Positions 24,881 through 34,482 of a stretch of 64,000 nt of DNA are shown here, in pieces. Within the stretch, counting starts at the first letter, position 1, and each line of letters starts with the position of its first letter. The stretch is from Fluviibacter phosphoraccumulans (GTDB taxonomy: Bacteria; Pseudomonadota; Gammaproteobacteria; Burkholderiales; Rhodocyclaceae): positions 2,108,001 through 2,172,000 of the forward strand of contig NZ_AP019011.1 of the NCBI RefSeq assembly GCF_016110345.1. Reading direction: 5' to 3'. The translations under genes were made by a program, and so were the position numbers. The notes beneath the pieces are model-generated. The model saw nothing but the letters and a program-made list of their open reading frames with translations, was not told where the DNA came from and made no database searches.

Positions 24881-26335
24881 TCAGGCGAAGGCCGTTGGCA
24901 TGCGACGATGCCAATCGGTGACTTGCTGATATTGGTGCGTGACGTTGAGCAGACGATGCTCGCTGAAGTACGGGCCGATCAGTTGCATGCCGGTGGGCAG
25001 ACCGTTGATCTCGCCGCACGGATGCGACAGTGCCGGGATACCGGCCAGGTTAACGCCGATGGTGTAGATGTCCGACAGGTACATCTGCACAGGGTCACCT
25101 GACTTTTCGCCAAACTTGAAGGCCGTGCCTGGTGTCGTTGGGCTGGCGATCACGTCACACTGTTTGAAAGCCGCGTCGAAATCATTGGCGATCAGACGGC
25201 GAATCCGCTGTGCCTGCAGATAGTAGGCATCGTAGTAGCCGTGCGACAGCACATAGGTGCCTATGAGGATGCGGCGTTTGACTTCTTCACCAAAACCCTG
25301 CGCACGCGATTTGGCGTACATGTCGTTGAGGTCGGTGTAGTCCGGTGCGCGATAGCCGTAACGCACGCCGTCAAAACGCGACAGGTTGGAACTGGCTTCG
25401 GCCGGGGCGATCACGTAATAAGCGGATACCGATTGGCTAATCGAAGGCAGCGAGACCTCAATGGTTTCGGCGCCGAGTTTGCGGTATTCAGCCAGCGCGG
25501 CTTCGATAGCGGCCATGGTGGCGGCGTCGCCGTCAGTGCCGAAGAATTCTTTAGGTAAACCGATGCGTAGACCCTTGAGTGGCTGATCCAGCGAGCGGGT
25601 GTAATCCTCGTTGTCGCGTTCCAGGCTGGTGGAGTCTTTAGCATCAAAACCGGCAAAGGCATTGAGCAGCAGGCCACAGTCTTCGGCCGAAGGGGCCATC
25701 GGGCCGGCTTGGTCGAGTGACGAAGCAAAGGCGATCATGCCCCAGCGCGATACGGTGCCGTAAGAAGGTTTCAGACCAGTCAGGCCACACAATGCGGCCG
25801 GTTGGCGAATGGAGCCGCCGGTGTCGGTGCCGGTAGCGGCAGGTGCCAGACGTGCGGCTACCGCTGCGGCGGAACCACCGGAAGAGCCGCCGGGAACACG
25901 GTCGGTATCCCAGGGGTTGCGCACCGGGCCGTAATAAGAGGTTTCATTCGACGAGCCCATGGCGAACTCATCCATGTTGACCTTGCCCAGCGGTACCAGG
26001 CCGGCTTGGTTGCAGCGCTCAACGACGGTGGCGTTGTACGGTGCGATGAAGTTTTCCAGCATGCGCGAGCCGCAGGTGGTGCGCCAGCCGTCCTGACAGA
26101 AAATGTCTTTATGGGCGATGGGCACACCGGTGAGCGGACCGGCATTGCCAGCGGCACGGACGGCATCGGCCGCTTTGGCGGCAGCACGGGACTTTTCTGC
26201 ATCAAGGGTCACAAAGGCGTTGATCAGCGGGTTGTGCTGGGCGATACGGCCGAGGAACAGCTCGGTGAGTTCCAGGCTAGAGATTTTTTTGCTGTCCAGT
26301 GCGCTGGCGAGCTCTTTAAGGCTGGCGTTAATCAT
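24881..26335 (-). CDS. gatA: Aspartyl/glutamyl-tRNA amidotransferase subunit A
   Basis: The glutaminase subunit that releases ammonia for transamidation. The 484-residue amidase-signature protein has the Ser-cisSer-Lys triad as Lys76 (VPIAHKDIF), Ser151 (GGSSGGS) and Ser175 (TDTGGSIRQPA). It starts within the gatC stop by a four-base overlap, so the two are translationally coupled. Confidence 0.96.
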   Translation of the reverse strand: MINASLKELASALDSKKISSLELTELFLGRIAQHNPLINAFVTLDAEKSRAAAKAADAVRAAGNAGPLTGVPIAHKDIFCQDGWRTTCGSRMLENFIAPYNATVVERCNQAGLVPLGKVNMDEFAMGSSNETSYYGPVRNPWDTDRVPGGSSGGSAAAVAARLAPAATGTDTGGSIRQPAALCGLTGLKPSYGTVSRWGMIAFASSLDQAGPMAPSAEDCGLLLNAFAGFDAKDSTSLERDNEDYTRSLDQPLKGLRIGLPKEFFGTDGDAATMAAIEAALAEYRKLGAETIEVSLPSISQSVSAYYVIAPAEASSNLSRFDGVRYGYRAPDYTDLNDMYAKSRAQGFGEEVKRRILIGTYVLSHGYYDAYYLQAQRIRRLIANDFDAAFKQCDVIASPTTPGTAFKFGEKSGDPVQMYLSDIYTIGVNLAGIPALSHPCGEINGLPTGMQLIGPYFSEHRLLNVTHQYQQVTDWHRRMPTAFA

Positions 26336-26625
26336 TCGATCACCTTCGGCACGAGGAAGAGGCCGGCTTCGGCTTCGGGCGCCAGGGCCAGGCAGCGGTC
26401 GCGTTGGGCAACGCTGCCTTCGGTCACGGCGTCGATACGCAGGCGCTGGGCCACATCGCAGGCGTGGGCCATGGGGGCGATACCCTCGGTATTCACCTGG
26501 CGCATGTCGGCAATCATGCCGAATATATTGTCCAGATGACCCAGGGTGGCCGAAATCTGCTCAGAGCCGAGCTCGATTCTGGCTAATTTCGCCAGTCTTT
26601 GTACGTCTTCAGGGGTAAAAGCCAT
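26332..26625 (-). CDS. gatC: Aspartyl/glutamyl-tRNA amidotransferase subunit C
   Basis: A 97-residue subunit that stabilises GatA and GatB. It opens FTPEDVQRLAKLARIEL and holds the family segment MIADMRQVNTEGIAPMAHACD, then the basic and proline-poor tail. It is the first gene of the gatCAB operon and is transcribed divergently from mreB across the 253-base intergenic region. Confidence 0.94.
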   Translation of the reverse strand: MAFTPEDVQRLAKLARIELGSEQISATLGHLDNIFGMIADMRQVNTEGIAPMAHACDVAQRLRIDAVTEGSVAQRDRCLALAPEAEAGLFLVPKVIE

Positions 26626-26878
26626 GATGTGAATCTGTGGTTGCCGTCAGTAAACGTGAAAGTCAGGGTAAACCAACCCTAACCGCCTAAATGGCTGAAT
26701 GAGGGGGCGAAATCAGGTCGCCAAGCTTAGAGTATGCATAAGGCATGCCTAAGAATATCCCTTTGAATTTGCTGTATTATACGCGGTTTGATCGGGGTTC
26801 AGTTCTGGCGCCCCGTTGCATCGCAGCGCGAACGGTAGATTCTGCGCGCATGCCTTAATTATAGATTTGGAGTGTTTC
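26626..26878. promoter_or_regulatory. Divergent gatC/mreB control region
   Basis: The longest gene-free stretch of the window. TATTAT at 26775-26780 is a possible -10 for mreB without a clear -35. A perfect 10-bp palindrome AGGCATGCCT (26741-26750) lies next to TATGCATA, and CTTAG (26726-26730) with CTAAG (26749-26753) frames both; any of these could bind a regulator. GGAG before the mreB ATG sets that start. No RNA gene is seen. Confidence 0.4.
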
Positions 26879-27922
26879 ATGTTTGGACTGTTTCGCGGTA
26901 TGTTTTCCAACGACCTGGCCATTGACCTGGGTACCGCCAATACGCTGATTTATGCACGCGGCAAGGGTATTGTGCTCGACGAGCCGTCGGTGGTTGCTAT
27001 TCGTACGGACGGTGGTCCGAGCGCGCGTAAATCGATTGAAGCGGTCGGTAAACAAGCCAAGATGATGCTGGGTAAAACCCCGGGCAGCATTAATGCTATT
27101 CGTCCGATGAAGGATGGCGTGATTGCCGACTTTACGGTGACTGAACAGATGCTCAAGCAGTTCATCAAGCGTGTGCACGATGTGCGCATGTTTGCCCCGT
27201 CGCCACGCATCATTATTTGTGTGCCATGCGGTTCGACCCAAGTTGAGCGTCGTGCGATTCGTGAATCGGCACTGGGTGCTGGTGCGTCGCAGGTGTACCT
27301 GATTGAAGAGCCAATGGCCGCCGCGATTGGTGCCGGTATGCCCGTAGAAGAGGCGACCGGTTCGATGGTGGTGGATATCGGTGGGGGCACGACCGAAGTT
27401 GGTGTGATCTCGTTGGGCGGTATGGTGTATTCGACCTCAGTACGTGTGGGTGGCGATAAGTTTGATGAGTCAATCATCAACTACATCCGCCGCAATTACG
27501 GCATGCTGATCGGTGAGACCACCGCAGAAAATATCAAGAAGCAAATTGGTACCGCGTTCCCCGGTCTGGAAGTGCTGGAGATGGAAGTCAAAGGCCGCAA
27601 TCTGGCGGAAGGGATTCCACGTACCTTTACGGTAACTTCCAACGAGATTCTGGAAGCGCTGTCCGAGCCGACCAATCAAATCGTTACGGCCATTAAGCAA
27701 GTGCTGGAGCAAACGCCGCCGGAACTGGGTGCCGATATTGCCGAGCGTGGCCTGATTCTGACCGGTGGTGGTGCCTTGCTGCGCGACCTGGATCGTCTGT
27801 TGCGCGAAGAAACGGGTCTGCCCGTGATGGTGGCTGAAGATCCGCTGACCTGTGTGGTTCGTGGTTGCGGCATTGCCCTGGAAAAGATGGACAAGCTGGG
27901 TAACGTATTCGCTAGCGAATAA
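26879..27922 (+). CDS. mreB: Rod shape-determining protein MreB
   Basis: The bacterial actin that directs side-wall synthesis under the inner membrane. The 347-residue protein has a membrane-binding N-terminus (MFGLFRGMFSND), the phosphate-binding loops DLGTANTLIY and DIGGGTTEVGV, and the adenosine segment LTGGGALLRDL. GGAG seven bases upstream supports this start over an upstream frame beginning at 26816. It opens mreBCD-mrdAB. Confidence 0.97.
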   Translation: MFGLFRGMFSNDLAIDLGTANTLIYARGKGIVLDEPSVVAIRTDGGPSARKSIEAVGKQAKMMLGKTPGSINAIRPMKDGVIADFTVTEQMLKQFIKRVHDVRMFAPSPRIIICVPCGSTQVERRAIRESALGAGASQVYLIEEPMAAAIGAGMPVEEATGSMVVDIGGGTTEVGVISLGGMVYSTSVRVGGDKFDESIINYIRRNYGMLIGETTAENIKKQIGTAFPGLEVLEMEVKGRNLAEGIPRTFTVTSNEILEALSEPTNQIVTAIKQVLEQTPPELGADIAERGLILTGGGALLRDLDRLLREETGLPVMVAEDPLTCVVRGCGIALEKMDKLGNVFASE

Positions 27923-28003
27923 GAGCTTCGTCGCCATGTCCGGTGTGTGCTGGCGTCATGACTTGATGTCATTGCGCCGATCCGGACAAAGCGGAGTTTT
28001 TTG

Positions 28004-28930
28004 ATGTCGGGACTGGAACAACAACCGCCGCCACTCTTCAAGCAAGGGCCAGCACCGCTGGCCCTGTTGATTCTGTACGTCTGTACGTCGATCTCCCTGC
28101 TGGTGCTGGATGACCGATTCCGCTATCTGGAGCCGGTACGTCTGTTCTTGACCCAAGCCACCGCACCGCTTAAACAAATCGTGCAGTGGCCGGTGATTGC
28201 GCTGACCCAGGTGGATGAGTATGCCGTGACTCTGGATCAGGTCCGTCACGACAATGCAGCGTTGCGTCAGGCGCGTCTGGTAGATGCCGAGCAGGCGCAA
28301 CGTCTGGAGATTCTCGAAGCCGAAAACCAGTACTTGCGTAAGTTGCTGGAAACCAAACGAATGCTGGGTGCACGCGTGCAGCCGGCGACGATTCTTTATA
28401 GTGCGCGTGATCCGTTTAACCGTCGTGTAATTCTGGATCGGGGTGCGGATCAGGGTGTGATTGAAGGCCAGCCGGTGGTTGATGATCAGGGTGTCGTTGG
28501 CCAGGTGACGCGGGTGGCGCCGGACTACGCGGAAGTGACGCTGCTGACGGATCGAAACCAATCGATTCCGGCGCAGGTCGTGCGCAACGGTTTGCGTACA
28601 GTCGTCTTTGGTACGGGCGATGGCCGCCTGGAGATGCGTTATATGTCCTCAAATGCTGATGTGCAGGTGGGCGACTGGGTTGTCACCTCTGGCATTGATG
28701 GGGTGTATCCACGTGGGCTGCGGGTCGGCAAAGTGGAAAGCCTGGAAAGCGATCCGAATGGCATCTTCTCTAAATTTATTCTGACGCCGGCGGCCGGCAT
28801 GGGCCGTTATGGTGAAGTTTTGCTACTGGAACCGATCACCTTGCCGACGGATCGGCCTGCATCCTTAGATCGTCCTGCAGATCAGGCAACGGGTGCCACG
28901 ATGTCCAAGAAAAAGCGTAAGGCGCAGTAA
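28004..28930 (+). CDS. mreC: Rod shape-determining protein MreC
   Basis: A periplasmic scaffold of the elongation machinery that activates PBP2. The 308-residue protein has one N-terminal membrane helix (LALLILYVCTSISLLVL), a coiled coil around residues 70-110 and the paired beta-barrel domain with LDRGADQGVIEGQPVVDDQGVVG split over the usual positions. GCGGAG seven bases before the ATG decides against the TTG immediately upstream. The C-terminus is basic (SKKKRKAQ). Confidence 0.94.
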   Translation: MSGLEQQPPPLFKQGPAPLALLILYVCTSISLLVLDDRFRYLEPVRLFLTQATAPLKQIVQWPVIALTQVDEYAVTLDQVRHDNAALRQARLVDAEQAQRLEILEAENQYLRKLLETKRMLGARVQPATILYSARDPFNRRVILDRGADQGVIEGQPVVDDQGVVGQVTRVAPDYAEVTLLTDRNQSIPAQVVRNGLRTVVFGTGDGRLEMRYMSSNADVQVGDWVVTSGIDGVYPRGLRVGKVESLESDPNGIFSKFILTPAAGMGRYGEVLLLEPITLPTDRPASLDRPADQATGATMSKKKRKAQ

Positions 28931-28932
28931 CC

Positions 28933-29454
28933 ATGCAGATTGATTTTCAGTCATCCCGCCTGCTACGCCCTGCCCGTCCCGGATTTATCCGCCTGACCTT
29001 GGTGCTCGCATTTTTTCTGAATTTGCTGCCGACCTCTTTCTGGCCGTGGTTTCCGGATTGGGTTGCGTTGGTCATTGTGTTTTGGTCCGTGCGTTCACCG
29101 CTGGTGGTCGGCACAGGTACGGCGTTTGTGCTCGGCATTCTGATGGATGTCGTGGATGGCAGTCTGATGGGGCAGCATGCGTTGGCCTATGTATTGATGT
29201 CTTACGCCAGTCGCGTGATGGCGCATCGCATTCTCTGGTTGCCGTTAAAGCAGCAGCTGATGAATATTTTGCCGATTATTTTTATCGGCGCCTGTCTGCA
29301 GGTGTTGGTGCGCTGGTTTGCAGGCGATGAGCTAGCCAGCGTGTGGTACTTCCTGCAGCCTATGGTGACGGCGCTGCTTTGGGCGCCTGCCACATACCTC
29401 CTCATGCTGCCGCAGTTCCTGTCGAACGACCGGGACTACGAGCGCCCGATTTAA
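28933..29454 (+). CDS. mreD: Rod shape-determining protein MreD
   Basis: A 173-residue inner-membrane protein with about five helices that completes the MreBCD complex. Family features include FWPWFPDWVALVIVFWSVR and the helix GILMDVVDGSLMGQHALAY, where the Asp and Gly residues are well kept. It starts two bases after the mreC stop and is followed by mrdA after four bases. Confidence 0.92.
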   Translation: MQIDFQSSRLLRPARPGFIRLTLVLAFFLNLLPTSFWPWFPDWVALVIVFWSVRSPLVVGTGTAFVLGILMDVVDGSLMGQHALAYVLMSYASRVMAHRILWLPLKQQLMNILPIIFIGACLQVLVRWFAGDELASVWYFLQPMVTALLWAPATYLLMLPQFLSNDRDYERPI

Positions 29455-29458
29455 TTCC

Positions 29459-31483
29459 ATGGCGCATTTCGAAGATCGCGACACCAGCCAGAAGTTTCAG
29501 GGTCGGCTGAGTACGGCATCAGTCGTTATGTTGATTGCGTTTTTTATTCTCGTGCTGCGCTTCTTCTGGCTGGGCGTAGTGCAGAACGGGTACTACACCA
29601 CGCGCGCTGAAGACAACCGTTTGACCTTGGTGCCGGTGGTGCCGAATCGCGGGCTGATCTTTGATCGGAACGGTGTGTTGATGGCCACCAACACATCAGC
29701 CTACACACTGGAAATCGTGCCTGGTCGGGCCGGCCCGATTGATGAAACGATTGAGAACCTCTCGAAGGTTGTCACGATCGAAGGCAAAGACAAGCGTCGT
29801 TTCAAACAGTTGTTACGCGAAGCCAAAACTTTCGAGTCGATCCCCATCCGTTCGCGCCTGACGGAAGAAGAAGTCGCCCGCTTTGCGGCACAGCGTTACC
29901 GTTTTCCAGGGGTCGAAGTGCGGGCGCGCCTCTTCCGTAGCTATCCCCTCGGTGAGACAGCGGCGCATGCCCTGGGCTATATGGGGCGCATCAACAACAA
30001 GGATCTGGAACGCATTGACGAAGAGGGCCAGGCCGCCAATTACCGGGGGACGGATCATATCGGTAAGTCGGGGCTGGAACAGCGTTATGAATTTGAGATG
30101 CACGGTGTCAGTGGGTTCGAGAGTGTTGAGGTCGATGCAGGGGGGCGGGGTATTCGTGTGTTGTCTCGTACGCCGCCCGTGTCGGGCAATAACCTCAATC
30201 TGACGATTGACGCCAAGTTGCAGCAAGTGGCTGAAACCGCTTTTGGTAAGCGACGTGGCGCATTAGTCGCCATTGATCCGGCCAATGGTGAAATTCTGGC
30301 GCTGGTGTCGATGCCGACCTACGATCCGAATCTGTTTGTGGATGGTATTCGTAGCGACGATTGGGATACGCTGAACACGGACATTAACAAACCGCTGCTC
30401 AATCGGGCGATTTATGGCACCTACCCGCCGGGCTCGACCTTTAAGCCTTTTATGGCCTTAGGGGCGCTCGCGACAGGCAAACGCACACCGCAACAAGCAA
30501 TTAGCGATCCGGGCTATTTCAATTTTGGTAACCATACTTTCCGCGATGATAAAAAAGGCGGCCACGGTATGGTGAACATGTATAGCTCCATCGTGCACTC
30601 TTGCGATACCTATTACTACACCCTGGCCAACGACTGGGGGATCGACGGCATTGCCGGCTTTATGGGGCAGTTGGGTCTGGGTAGCAAGACCGGCATTGAT
30701 ATCGATGGGGAATCGCGGGGAATTTTGCCGTCGCAGGAGTGGAAGCAGCGACGCTTTAAGCGACCGGAGCAGCAGAAGTGGTACGCGGGCGAGACGATCT
30801 CGATCGGCATTGGCCAGGGCTACAATTCGTACACGATGATGCAGCTGGCGCAGGCCACCGCCATTCTGGCGAATAACGGGGTCGGTTACAAACCGCATTT
30901 GGTACGCAGCATTACCGATGCCCGTTCTGGCGGCGTGCGGGAGATCCCGCTCGAAAAAACGCATGAAGTCGCATTGAAGCCGGAGCATGTCGAAGTTATT
31001 AAAAATGCCATGATTGGTGTTAACAAAGAAGGCACCGGGACAAAAGCCTTTGCGGGTGCCAAGTATGTGGCGGCGGGTAAGACCGGCACGGCACAGGTGT
31101 TCAGCCTGAATGGGGGGACTTACTCGCACGGTGGGACCAAAGAGTTTTTGCGCGATCACGCGCTGTTTATTGCCTTCGCGCCAGCGGACAAACCGAAGAT
31201 TGCTTTGGCGGTCATTGTCGAAAATGCTGGCTTTGGTGCCACGTCAGCGGCACCGATTACCCGTCAGGTGTTTGACTATTACCTGCAAGGCATTGTGCCC
31301 AAGGGCCCTGCGCCGGATGAGCCGGGTGAGCCTGCACCTGAACAACGGGATATGGCCAATCTCGTCGATCACCAAGATGATGACTACGATGCCCAGCGGG
31401 CGCTGAATGCGCCGACACCCGGCCCATTTGTGCGTATGCCCAGTACGGCTAACCCGGCGTTGCCGGTCAGGAAGAAGCCATGA
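29459..31483 (+). CDS. mrdA: Penicillin-binding protein 2
   Basis: The transpeptidase of cell elongation. The 674-residue protein has an N-terminal anchor (residues about 20-40), the pedestal domain and a transpeptidase domain with Ser326 in the STFK motif, SCD in VHSCDTYYY and KTGTAQ starting at Lys541. The last 50 residues are a proline- and acid-rich extension, longer than in E. coli PBP2. It overlaps rodA by four bases. Confidence 0.96.
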   Translation: MAHFEDRDTSQKFQGRLSTASVVMLIAFFILVLRFFWLGVVQNGYYTTRAEDNRLTLVPVVPNRGLIFDRNGVLMATNTSAYTLEIVPGRAGPIDETIENLSKVVTIEGKDKRRFKQLLREAKTFESIPIRSRLTEEEVARFAAQRYRFPGVEVRARLFRSYPLGETAAHALGYMGRINNKDLERIDEEGQAANYRGTDHIGKSGLEQRYEFEMHGVSGFESVEVDAGGRGIRVLSRTPPVSGNNLNLTIDAKLQQVAETAFGKRRGALVAIDPANGEILALVSMPTYDPNLFVDGIRSDDWDTLNTDINKPLLNRAIYGTYPPGSTFKPFMALGALATGKRTPQQAISDPGYFNFGNHTFRDDKKGGHGMVNMYSSIVHSCDTYYYTLANDWGIDGIAGFMGQLGLGSKTGIDIDGESRGILPSQEWKQRRFKRPEQQKWYAGETISIGIGQGYNSYTMMQLAQATAILANNGVGYKPHLVRSITDARSGGVREIPLEKTHEVALKPEHVEVIKNAMIGVNKEGTGTKAFAGAKYVAAGKTGTAQVFSLNGGTYSHGGTKEFLRDHALFIAFAPADKPKIALAVIVENAGFGATSAAPITRQVFDYYLQGIVPKGPAPDEPGEPAPEQRDMANLVDHQDDDYDAQRALNAPTPGPFVRMPSTANPALPVRKKP

Positions 31484-32583
31484 GTCGTTCGATCAATTGG
31501 CGGGGTATGGTTCAGCCCTGGACTGAGCACATCGACTTCCCGTTGTTTCGGATTACCGTGCTGCTGATGGCCGTTGGTTTGTTGACGGTGTTTTCGGCAA
31601 CGTGGTCTGGGCAGGAGCGGATGCCTTCCCAGCTGCTGAACATGGCGGCTGCGGTGGGCCTGATGTTTGTTGTGGCGCGTATTCCGCCGCAACGCTTGAT
31701 GCAGTTGGCCTGGCCGATGTATCTGTTTGGCTTGGTGCTGCTGGTGCTGGTCATGTTGTTTGGGATTAAGGTGAATGGTGCCAAGCGCTGGTTGTCGTTA
31801 GGGTTCACGCGGATTCAACCTTCCGAGATTATGAAGATTGCCATGCCCTTGGCGATGGCTTGGTATTTCCATCATTTTGAAAACCGTCGGTGGTTTTCAA
31901 AATACTTGGGTGCGTTACTGATCCTGTTAATTCCTTCCGCCCTGATTGCCAAACAGCCGGATCTGGGTACGGCCATTCTGGTTTTTTCGGCAGGCTTCTA
32001 CGTCATCTTTTTGGCCGGGCTTTCCTGGTGGGTGATTGGCGGTTTGACCGGTGCCGCGGTGGCCGTTGCGCCCTTTGCCTGGAATTTTCTGCATGACTAC
32101 CAGCAGAAACGAATTCTGACCTTGATTGATCCGACCAGTGACCCGCTGGGCTCGGGATATCACATCATTCAGTCAACGATTGCGATTGGCTCGGGCGGCG
32201 TGATTGGTAAAGGCTACATGAGCGGTACGCAGGCACAGCTCGAATTCATCCCGGAAAAGCACACTGATTTTATTTTTGCCGTATTTGCCGAAGAATGGGG
32301 CATGCTCGGTAACGTGATTCTGGTCATTCTTTACGGGTTCCTGATTGAGCGGGGTCTGCGCATTTCTTTGCGCGCTAGCACGACCTTTAATCGGTTGCTT
32401 GCCGGTTCGATCACCATGGGCTTTTTTACCTATGCCTTTGTGAATATGGGCATGGTGTCGGGCATTCTGCCGGTGGTCGGTGTGCCCCTGCCCTTTATCA
32501 GCTATGGCGGCACGGCACTGGTGACCCTATGCACAGGGCTTGGCATTCTCATGAGTATTGAAACGCACCGGAGTAATCGTTGA
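31480..32583 (+). CDS. mrdB: Peptidoglycan glycosyltransferase RodA
   Basis: The SEDS-family glycosyltransferase that works with PBP2. The 367-residue inner-membrane protein has about ten helices, with GAKRWLSLGFTRIQPSEIMK, the segment KQPDLGTAILVF holding the catalytic Asp region, EKHTDFIFAVFAEEWG and the closing PFISYGGTALV. The four-base overlap with mrdA and the one-base overlap with rlpA show tight coupling. Confidence 0.96.
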   Translation: MSRSINWRGMVQPWTEHIDFPLFRITVLLMAVGLLTVFSATWSGQERMPSQLLNMAAAVGLMFVVARIPPQRLMQLAWPMYLFGLVLLVLVMLFGIKVNGAKRWLSLGFTRIQPSEIMKIAMPLAMAWYFHHFENRRWFSKYLGALLILLIPSALIAKQPDLGTAILVFSAGFYVIFLAGLSWWVIGGLTGAAVAVAPFAWNFLHDYQQKRILTLIDPTSDPLGSGYHIIQSTIAIGSGGVIGKGYMSGTQAQLEFIPEKHTDFIFAVFAEEWGMLGNVILVILYGFLIERGLRISLRASTTFNRLLAGSITMGFFTYAFVNMGMVSGILPVVGVPLPFISYGGTALVTLCTGLGILMSIETHRSNR

Positions 32584-33524
32584 TGAAACGTTATTGCCCC
32601 TCGCTGATTTCATTGGCGTTGATACTGCTGGTTGTGCAGTTGAATGGTTGCTCAAGTACGCCCAGTCGCAGCAAACCGATGGCCAGCGCACCTGGTTCAG
32701 GTGGCTATGTGATGAAACCCTATCCGCGCAAAGGGGGTGGGTTCTACAAGGACGATGGCCTACCGGCACAGATTCCGGAAAACATTGATCAGATTCCCAA
32801 TGCCACGCCGCGTCTGGAACCATTGCGTAATGCGGCGAATAAACCCTATACGGTGCTTGGCATGAGTTTTACGCCGATGACCCGTTTGCAGCCCTTTAGT
32901 CAGCAAGGCATCGGCAGCTGGTATGGCACCAAGTTCAACGGGCTTAAAACCTCGAATGGCGATACCTACGATATGTTTGCCATGACAGCGGCGCACCCGA
33001 CACTGCCCCTGCCTTGCTATGTGCGGGTGACCAATACGCAGAACAACCGTAGCGTCATCGTGCGGGTTAATGACCGAGGGCCATTTCACAACGGCCGCAT
33101 CATTGATCTGTCGTTTACCGCGGCTTATAAGCTGGGTTATGTGGATCAGGGCAGTAGCCCGGTGCGTGTCGAGCTGATTATGCCGGATGCGAGTGCTGTG
33201 ACATATGCCGAACTGAGCAAGGATGCCTTGGCAGCCAATGACGCGAAGATCGATGACAAGACCCGCTACGGTGAAGAAGTGCCGAAGCCTGGCACCTACG
33301 TGCAGATGGGGGCTTTTCAGAATGGCTTCAATGCCCAGGTGCTGCGTAACCATTTGCTGCGTGAGTTGGACTGGATGACGCCAGCGCAAGTGCATGTGTA
33401 TGCTGAACCGCCGTGGCATCGTGTTCAAGTCGGACCGTTTGCAACACGCGTTCAAGCCGAAACCGTTCAAGTGAAAATTCGCGATGCGCTGGGTGGCCAG
33501 CCGCATATTGCTGTTCGCCAATAA
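32583..33524 (+). CDS. rlpA: RlpA septal-ring lipoprotein with SPOR domain
   Basis: A lytic transglycosylase-type lipoprotein that acts on denuded glycan at division or poles. The 313-residue protein has a signal ending in the lipobox LNGC, a double-psi beta-barrel domain (GSWYGTKFNGLKTSNG; RVNDRGPFHNGRIIDLS) and a C-terminal SPOR domain (TYVQMGAFQN to the end). ATG shares a base with the rodA stop; a TTG codon directly before it is less likely. In many relatives dacA comes next; here ybeD follows. Confidence 0.93.
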   Translation: MKRYCPSLISLALILLVVQLNGCSSTPSRSKPMASAPGSGGYVMKPYPRKGGGFYKDDGLPAQIPENIDQIPNATPRLEPLRNAANKPYTVLGMSFTPMTRLQPFSQQGIGSWYGTKFNGLKTSNGDTYDMFAMTAAHPTLPLPCYVRVTNTQNNRSVIVRVNDRGPFHNGRIIDLSFTAAYKLGYVDQGSSPVRVELIMPDASAVTYAELSKDALAANDAKIDDKTRYGEEVPKPGTYVQMGAFQNGFNAQVLRNHLLRELDWMTPAQVHVYAEPPWHRVQVGPFATRVQAETVQVKIRDALGGQPHIAVRQ

Positions 33525-33541
33525 TTCTTGGGAGATTCACC

Positions 33542-33844
33542 ATGACGCACGCCGCTGATTTGCCTAAAGAGCCCGTTGGGAGTGGTGCTGAAACACTGCT
33601 CGAGTTTCCCTGCGCATTCCCGCTCAAGATCATGGGGCTCGCCCAGAATGACCTGGCGCAGGAAGTGCTGGCGGTCGTGCATCGTTTTGCACCGGACTAC
33701 GATGGCAAAGAGATGGAGATGCGCGCCTCGAGTTCGGGCAAGTACGTTAGCTTGACCTGCACCATCAATGCCCAATCCAAAGAGCAGCTCGATAATCTTT
33801 ACCGTGCGCTGACCAGCCATCCGCTCGTTAAGGTGGTGCTCTAA
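33542..33844 (+). CDS. ybeD: DUF493 (YbeD) family protein
   Basis: A 100-residue ACT-like protein of unknown activity that is almost always found beside lipB. FPLKIMGLAQNDLAQEVLAVV and SGKYVSLTCTINAQSKEQLD are the conserved stretches. GGGAGA seven bases upstream fixes the ATG; the longer open frame from 33413 lies in the rlpA coding region. A role in regulating lipoylation has been proposed from context only. Confidence 0.9.
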   Translation: MTHAADLPKEPVGSGAETLLEFPCAFPLKIMGLAQNDLAQEVLAVVHRFAPDYDGKEMEMRASSSGKYVSLTCTINAQSKEQLDNLYRALTSHPLVKVVL

Positions 33845-33846
33845 GC

Positions 33847-34482
33847 GTGACGTTGCCGTTGCATGTTCGACGCCTCGGGTTGGTTCCATATGAACCCACC
33901 TGGCACGCCATGCGTGATCAAACGCTGGCACGAGTCGGCGATGCGGCAACAGATGCGCCCGATGAACTCTGGCTGGTTGAGCACGCACCGGTATTTACCC
34001 AAGGGCAGGCCGGGAAGCCAGAGCACTTGCTGCAGGATATTGGTGTGCCGGTGGTGCCCATCGATCGGGGTGGGCAGATTACCTATCATGGCCCCGGGCA
34101 GGTGGTGATTTACCTGCTGATTGATTTGTCGCGCCGGGGTATTAAAGTCCGTGAGCTGGTCAATAAAATTGAACAGGCGGTAATCGACTGTCTGGCGGCT
34201 TACGGCATTACAGCAGATCGGCGCGAAGGCGCACCGGGTGTCTATGTGGGTGAAGCCAAGGTTGCTGCGTTAGGCCTGCGTATTCGCAATGGTTGTAGCT
34301 ATCATGGCGTTAGCCTCAACGTTGATATGGACATGACGCCATTTTCTGCGATCAACCCCTGCGGTTATGCGGGTATGGCGGTTACCCAATTACATGATTT
34401 GGGTGTTAACGTATCGGTTTCTGACGCAGGCGAAGACTTGCTCAGGCATCTACAGAATCAATTGGAGAGCTCCGATGGCTGA
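33847..34482 (+). CDS. lipB: Octanoyl-[acyl-carrier-protein]-protein N-octanoyltransferase
   Basis: It moves octanoate from ACP to the lipoyl domains. The 211-residue protein has the catalytic pair Lys138 (VGEAKVAALGLR) and Cys172 (INPCGYAGM), together with the ligand-binding RGGQITYHGPGQ and NGCSYHG segments. It starts with GTG two bases after ybeD and overlaps lipA by eight bases. Confidence 0.95.
   Translation: MTLPLHVRRLGLVPYEPTWHAMRDQTLARVGDAATDAPDELWLVEHAPVFTQGQAGKPEHLLQDIGVPVVPIDRGGQITYHGPGQVVIYLLIDLSRRGIKVRELVNKIEQAVIDCLAAYGITADRREGAPGVYVGEAKVAALGLRIRNGCSYHGVSLNVDMDMTPFSAINPCGYAGMAVTQLHDLGVNVSVSDAGEDLLRHLQNQLESSDG

Noticed and set aside
25802..26539. A glycine-rich 245-codon frame opposite gatA and gatC
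   Set aside because: It is antisense to the amidase signature, and the Gly-rich look comes from the codons on the other strand.
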